DNA from: Gaeumannomyces sp. JS-464
Taxonomy: Eukaryota; Ascomycota; Sordariomycetes; Magnaporthales; Magnaporthaceae
DNA: 64,000 bases
Assembly: GCA_002197995.1 (NCBI GenBank)
Contig: NGZR01000002.1
Span: 5,146,001 to 5,210,000 of the forward strand
Direction of reading: 5' to 3'
Numbering within the stretch: the first letter of the stretch is position 1; each line of letters opens with the position of its first letter. Shown piece by piece: positions 59,645 to 64,000 of the stretch. The notes beneath the pieces are model-generated. The model saw only the letters and a program-made list of their open reading frames with translations. It was not told the origin of the DNA and searched no databases. A program made the translations under genes and the position numbers.

Positions 59645-61461
59645 GATGAGATGATGCTGAGGTCTGGTGAGGGAAGATAGTGGTTCTGGTTAGGAAGGTT
59701 TCCTGGAAGGTGTGATTATGTCCCTGGAAGTGAAGATAGGGGTTGGAGGTTGCTCTGGAGAAGAAACGAATCAAAAATGGCGAGGACGAAGGAGTCGTGA
59801 GAATAAATAGGTATGTATTGTGGGTTGTTGGTTCTTTGAGTATTTCTTTCACTGGACGTTGGCGTCTTGTCTTTGACCAGCACCGGAGGGCTTGGGGGCG
59901 GACAGCGGATGAATGGTAAATTACTGGATATTATTGCTCGACGAAGAGAGTGATGTGGCCCAAGGGGTGGTCAAACAGGGACGCGAATGAGAAGACGGTA
60001 TTCACAACATGTTGGGCGGGAGTCAGGTTGGGGGTTCTTGTACCTGGCCATGCCGTGGCCAGGCCCCGCGGCAAACCAACTCACATGCCGCCCCCTCTGC
60101 CCCTGAAGAAGATCGCTGGTGATCACCGCCGCCATGTACAGCCCGCCGCATGCGTGGCTAGCTTGGGGGTCCGGCCCAAAATCGGACTGTTCCTGCTGTT
60201 GCTGGTGGTGGCACGGCTCACCGGCATGCGCAGGCACCTACAGCACTCTCCATGCCCCTTTGTGGAATCAAGGGTGCCACCTCCTGTGCTCGGTGGTTGG
60301 CTGGCGTATGTCCGCAGGCTGTGCCTTAACGCGAGGTCGGTCTGACGGCCGATAAATGACAGGGTCAGGGCCCGCTTGGGCTTCGGGAACCCGCCCGTTT
60401 TTTTTTTTTTTTAGGTGAGTGAGGCTCAGCGTCACCAGAGCCAATGGATGAGCGGTTGGGGTCCTGTCCCGCCGCATCTTCCCTCTCCCTGCATTCACCC
60501 TCTCCGCCACGAAACAACTGGCCCCTGGCCCCCCCTCCGTTGTGCTCCCAGCCAGCCGGGGAAGCTTGTTTGGGCTTGGCGCGCAAGCGCCCGTGTTTGT
60601 TTGACTTTCTGGGACTGACCACGCTCGTTCGCGGGCTGATAGGTCACCAACGTTGGAGGCCTAGTTGGTGCTCGCACTCCGCAGTGGTCCTGAATAATCC
60701 TTGACCTCGTCCCGTCACCTGCGCCCTCTTTGAGCCGTTTGGTTCCATCCGTCCCGACGGCCAACTACATACCTCCAGGTACCTCGTTACCAAGCCGCTC
60801 CCATGTGCAGACACTCGAGTGCATGAGGAAACAAAATATCATTTGCCGAGTCCATCAAGTGCGACTTGCGAGGAAGGGCCTGGGAGAGCCTTGGGCAAAT
60901 CACCATTGGTTGGGGTTTGGCGTCCTTCCCCTCCAAATCTCAAAATTTCCCTTCCACTCGGCAGCGAAAAAAAGTGTATGGTGCTGCTCCATTCACTCAG
61001 CACTTCTTACATAATCGCCCCGGGAATTCTCCACCCGACGTGCGCGCGGTGTTGAGCCTGCCCAGCTGAGCAAGCCAACACGAAAAAACGTTGTGTTGGG
61101 CTTGTGGCCAACCCATTCCGGCCGGCTCTATTTTCCTCGTTTTTTTTTTTTCTTTTTTCTTCTTCCTTTCTTGCCCTTCGTTGTATCTCCCCAGCACCGC
61201 TTCTGCCTCGATTTCGGTCAATCGATGAACCATTTGCCGAACGTGTCGTTGGCGTACCCCCCTTCGCCTGATTCCGCCGCCCTGTCATTCCTGCCCCCGT
61301 TTTGCTTCGCGTCATTTGGCATTTGCCCTGCTGCTAGCCGCGAGCGACGAGTGTTGCCGCGGCTCCGTCTGGCTTCCGATCCCAGCTTGATTTCCATGTT
61401 TACCTCCCTAGCTTCCCTACCGTTCGCCAGTAGGTAGACAGCTTCGGAGTCGGCTGGCTCG
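59645..61461. promoter_or_regulatory. Divergent promoter region, secreted protein / F-box protein
   Basis: About 1.8 kb between divergent starts with no recognisable gene. Short T runs lie at about 60399-60412 and 61140-61151. A pyrimidine-rich stretch at about 61140-61170 and CT-rich DNA up to 61430 look like the leader of the F-box gene. A TATA-like AATAAATAG lies at about 59802-59810 for the secreted-protein gene. Confidence 0.4.
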
Positions 61462-64000
61462 ATGGACACCTCGATGGATCCGTCCATGGACTTTTCCATG
61501 GACTCAACGGACCCTGGGGACACCCCTTTCAGTCAGAAAGGATCACAGTCTGCTGCCCCAGCCCCGACTAGTCCGGCGGCACTGGACGACCATGCGTCGG
61601 ATGCGAGCAGCTCCGATGACGAGAGCGCATCCGATGCCATGACGGATGACTCTGACCAGGATGGAAGCCACAACCACGACCGCAGCTCGCCTTCTCGACC
61701 AACTCGATCCGACGACCCCATGACAGCGCCCAAACCATCTGCAGACCGCCACGACCCACCGGACGCCATCTCGAGAAAACGAAAAGCGCAGACCGGCCAG
61801 CACCATGACGAGACATCCGCCGCGGGAACACAGGAAGGAGAGGCTGGAGCTGGGTTGCAGCAGGCCAAAAAGGTGAAGCTCAATGGCGATGAGGGGGCCG
61901 TCGTCTCTGCCGATGATGGGCGTCATGTCCCACGCGACAGATCCCTTCTCCCTGCCGAGATCTGGCACTACATATTCACTTTCTGCCCTCCCAAATCCCT
62001 TGGGAATCTCATGAGTGTCAACAAGTTGTTCCACTCATATCTTGACCCGTCTCCTGGCCCGCATTCTGCCCCCGAGCGGCGGCCCGCCTGCTCGGGCGGC
62101 GGTGCCATCTTGAAGCCGAACGCCATCTGGCAGGCTTCAAGACGCCTCTACTGGCCCTGCATGCCGACTCCTCTCAAATCCAAGACTGAGCTCGACATGT
62201 GGAAGCTGGCGTGCTCAATATCGTGCCAGCACTGTGGCAAGCCGGGTAACCCAGTCGATGTGGTTTCCGGCGAGGCCTGTGCCAACGGCCCTGGCATGGA
62301 TGGAGTCGCCATCGTATGGCCTTTTTCAGCTTGCCTTTGTGGACCATGTCTACTCAACAAGTCCGTCAAGGTTTGTGTCTCGGCCCGCTTCTTCTTTAGT
62401 GCACATCACCGTTATCTGACCATGCCAACAGGAGATCGATCTTCTGCTATCGTCATCTACGCCTTCGATGTTGATGCCTGCAATCCCTTTTGTGCTCCTG
62501 ACCGACAAACTTCATGTGCTCTCCTCAAGCTTGGCCGAGCGTGGCCAGCTGCCTAGGGACACCCAACTCACCAAGGTGTTTTGGAGACCTGGTGTCGAGA
62601 GTGTGAAGCAGGAGTTCCTGGCCGTCAAGGGGATGGGCGTAGCCACCACGGAGGAATGGCTCAAGGGGCTAGAAGTCCGTGGGACCGAACACCAGCAAGA
62701 CTCGTCCAGATGGGAAAAGTACGCTAGTTCGGGGGGCATCGCTAGGATGCGGAGTCTGCTTTATCCTTCATACGACCCAAAGCCACTCCCGGCGACACTC
62801 CCGGCTTCGGCCAAGGCAACTCCGCCCTTTCTCTCCCGTGACAGCTCTGACGGGGCGGTACCGCCTGTCTCGGCTTCCAATCGTAGGTGCCACTTTCTAC
62901 TGCATATTTTGGCACCTCAAAATTCCTGTAACTGACTTACATGCACCAGGTGGCACAGCCATAACAGGAATACCCTCATTGCCGCCGCGTGCACCCGTGT
63001 CAGCTCGGCATGAGCGAACTCGAGAGGAGGTCGCGGAGCTGAAGGCTATGCGCAAGGCCGAAATCGAACGAAAGGCAATGCTGCTCGATCCTCCCATGCG
63101 GCCGAGCCTTCTCGTTCACATGCCTTCGTTCCAGGCAGCCACGCAGATTATTACACCGTTGGATGACAATGCCTGGGAGCTCTTGAAGCCACGACTACTG
63201 GCCCAGAGGCAGGATGCTGAGAAGCGTGAGGAAGAGGCCGCTCTGCAAGCCAGCCTCCAAGAGCAGATGGCGGAACAGAACACGGCCTCAGACGCCAGCA
63301 AGGACAGGGAGCCGACAGATCACGACTGGGACGAGATCCAAGGACCCCTCCGTGGTCGAATTTCCCGCCATGCCGACGAAGTAATTCGCAAGAACTGGGA
63401 GGACGGCGACAAGGTCACCAAGGACACGTGTGCAGACTTCGCTGCCGACGTGCTCCTTTATGTTCGGAAGCACTTCTATGCGGACGTGGCAAAGGACGCA
63501 GAAGCCGCGCGAGCGAGCGGCAAAGAGCCCATCGTGGACCCTCCCAAGGGACCCTTTACCCAAAAACTGACGCTGGAGAACATGAAGTGGATCTTTGACG
63601 TCAAGATCAAGCCTCATACCGAGTCGCTGCGGAAGGAGCTGTTTCTCTGTAACGCATGCCAAGGAAACTTCAAGTACTACGGATTCGAAGGTGTCGTGCA
63701 GCATTATGCCGCAAAGCACACGAGCGCGCTGAGTGCCGGAAACGTCGTCGTTCATTGGCGCGCAGAGTGGCCCGAGGTTTCACCGTTCAGCCCCGATCCC
63801 CGGGCCGTCAAGCAAGCATACCACCAGGCGCGACAGGCTGCTTATCGCCAGGAAAACAGCAGCTCGCAGTACCCGTACGGCTCGTACCCCGGTGGACCGC
63901 CGCAGCCATATCTCTCGCAGCCACCGGCACCGTATCAGGCCCCTCCTGTGCCTGCTCCGTACGGAGCCCCCAGCCTTACCCCGAGCAATATAGTACCGCT
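61462..64000 (+). CDS. F-box protein with a C2H2-like finger, cut by the window edge
   Basis: Exons are 61462-62370, 62432-62882 and 62950 to beyond 64000; all junctions are GT-AG and in phase, with no frame break. The N-terminus repeats Met-Asp-Ser/Pro motifs and is Ser/Asp-rich. A basic patch SRKRKAQT could be a nuclear signal. The F-box is LLPAEIWHYIFTFCPPKSLG, followed by a Cys-pair region (CQHCGKPGN, CLCGPCLL). Later text has a coiled coil (RQDAEKREEEAALQASLQEQ) and a C2H2-like finger, CNACQGNFKYYGFEGVVQHY followed by AAKH. The C-terminus at the edge is Tyr/Pro/Gln-rich. It resembles a fungal F-box family with unknown substrates. Confidence 0.82.

Overview
The window is nuclear DNA of a filamentous ascomycete. 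Genes have short GT-AG introns (mostly about 50-110 nt) with CTAAC-type branch sites, intergenic DNA is pyrimidine-rich, and every recognisable protein is of the fungal type. Protein wording and TACCTACC-type intergenic motifs fit Sordariomycetes best. I cannot name the species. No virus, CRISPR array, tRNA, rRNA or intact transposon was seen.

Layout. 0.6-9 kb: PRP46 (splicing, +), ORC1 (replication origin recognition, -), prefoldin subunit 5 (+), and a 566-aa protein of unknown function (-). 10-17 kb: mitochondrial prolyl-tRNA synthetase (-) and a CBF/MAK21 (NOC1) ribosome-biogenesis gene (+), divergent. 17-23.5 kb: a small unknown protein (+), a hot-dog thioesterase with a mitochondrial-type N-terminus (+), APS kinase (+) and V-ATPase subunit C (-). 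23.9-25 kb: a decayed, stop-interrupted coding remnant (-). 27-33 kb: an AT-hook/polyglutamine protein (+) and an F-box protein (-), convergent. 33.2-41.9 kb: 8.8 kb with no recognisable gene. 42-48.3 kb: a conserved fungal unknown (+), VPS37 of ESCRT-I (-) and a Zn2Cys6 transcription factor (-). 48.3-51.5 kb: another gene-free stretch. 51.5-64 kb: a CGFS monothiol glutaredoxin (-), a CYSTM-like small protein (+), actin-binding protein ABP1 (+), a secreted protein (-), and an F-box/zinc-finger protein that runs off the right edge (+). The genes are independent housekeeping and regulatory units; I see no biosynthetic cluster or defence system.

Two observations stand out. First, about ten genes need one or more single-base shifts, mostly a missing base in a short homopolymer, to read through, while neighbouring genes are intact. 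This looks like sequence or assembly error rather than biology, and it will make automatic gene models in this window wrong. Second, the zinc-cluster regulator appears to contain a 3-nucleotide microexon (47909-47911). Including it restores exactly the CX2CX6C spacing of the DNA-binding domain.
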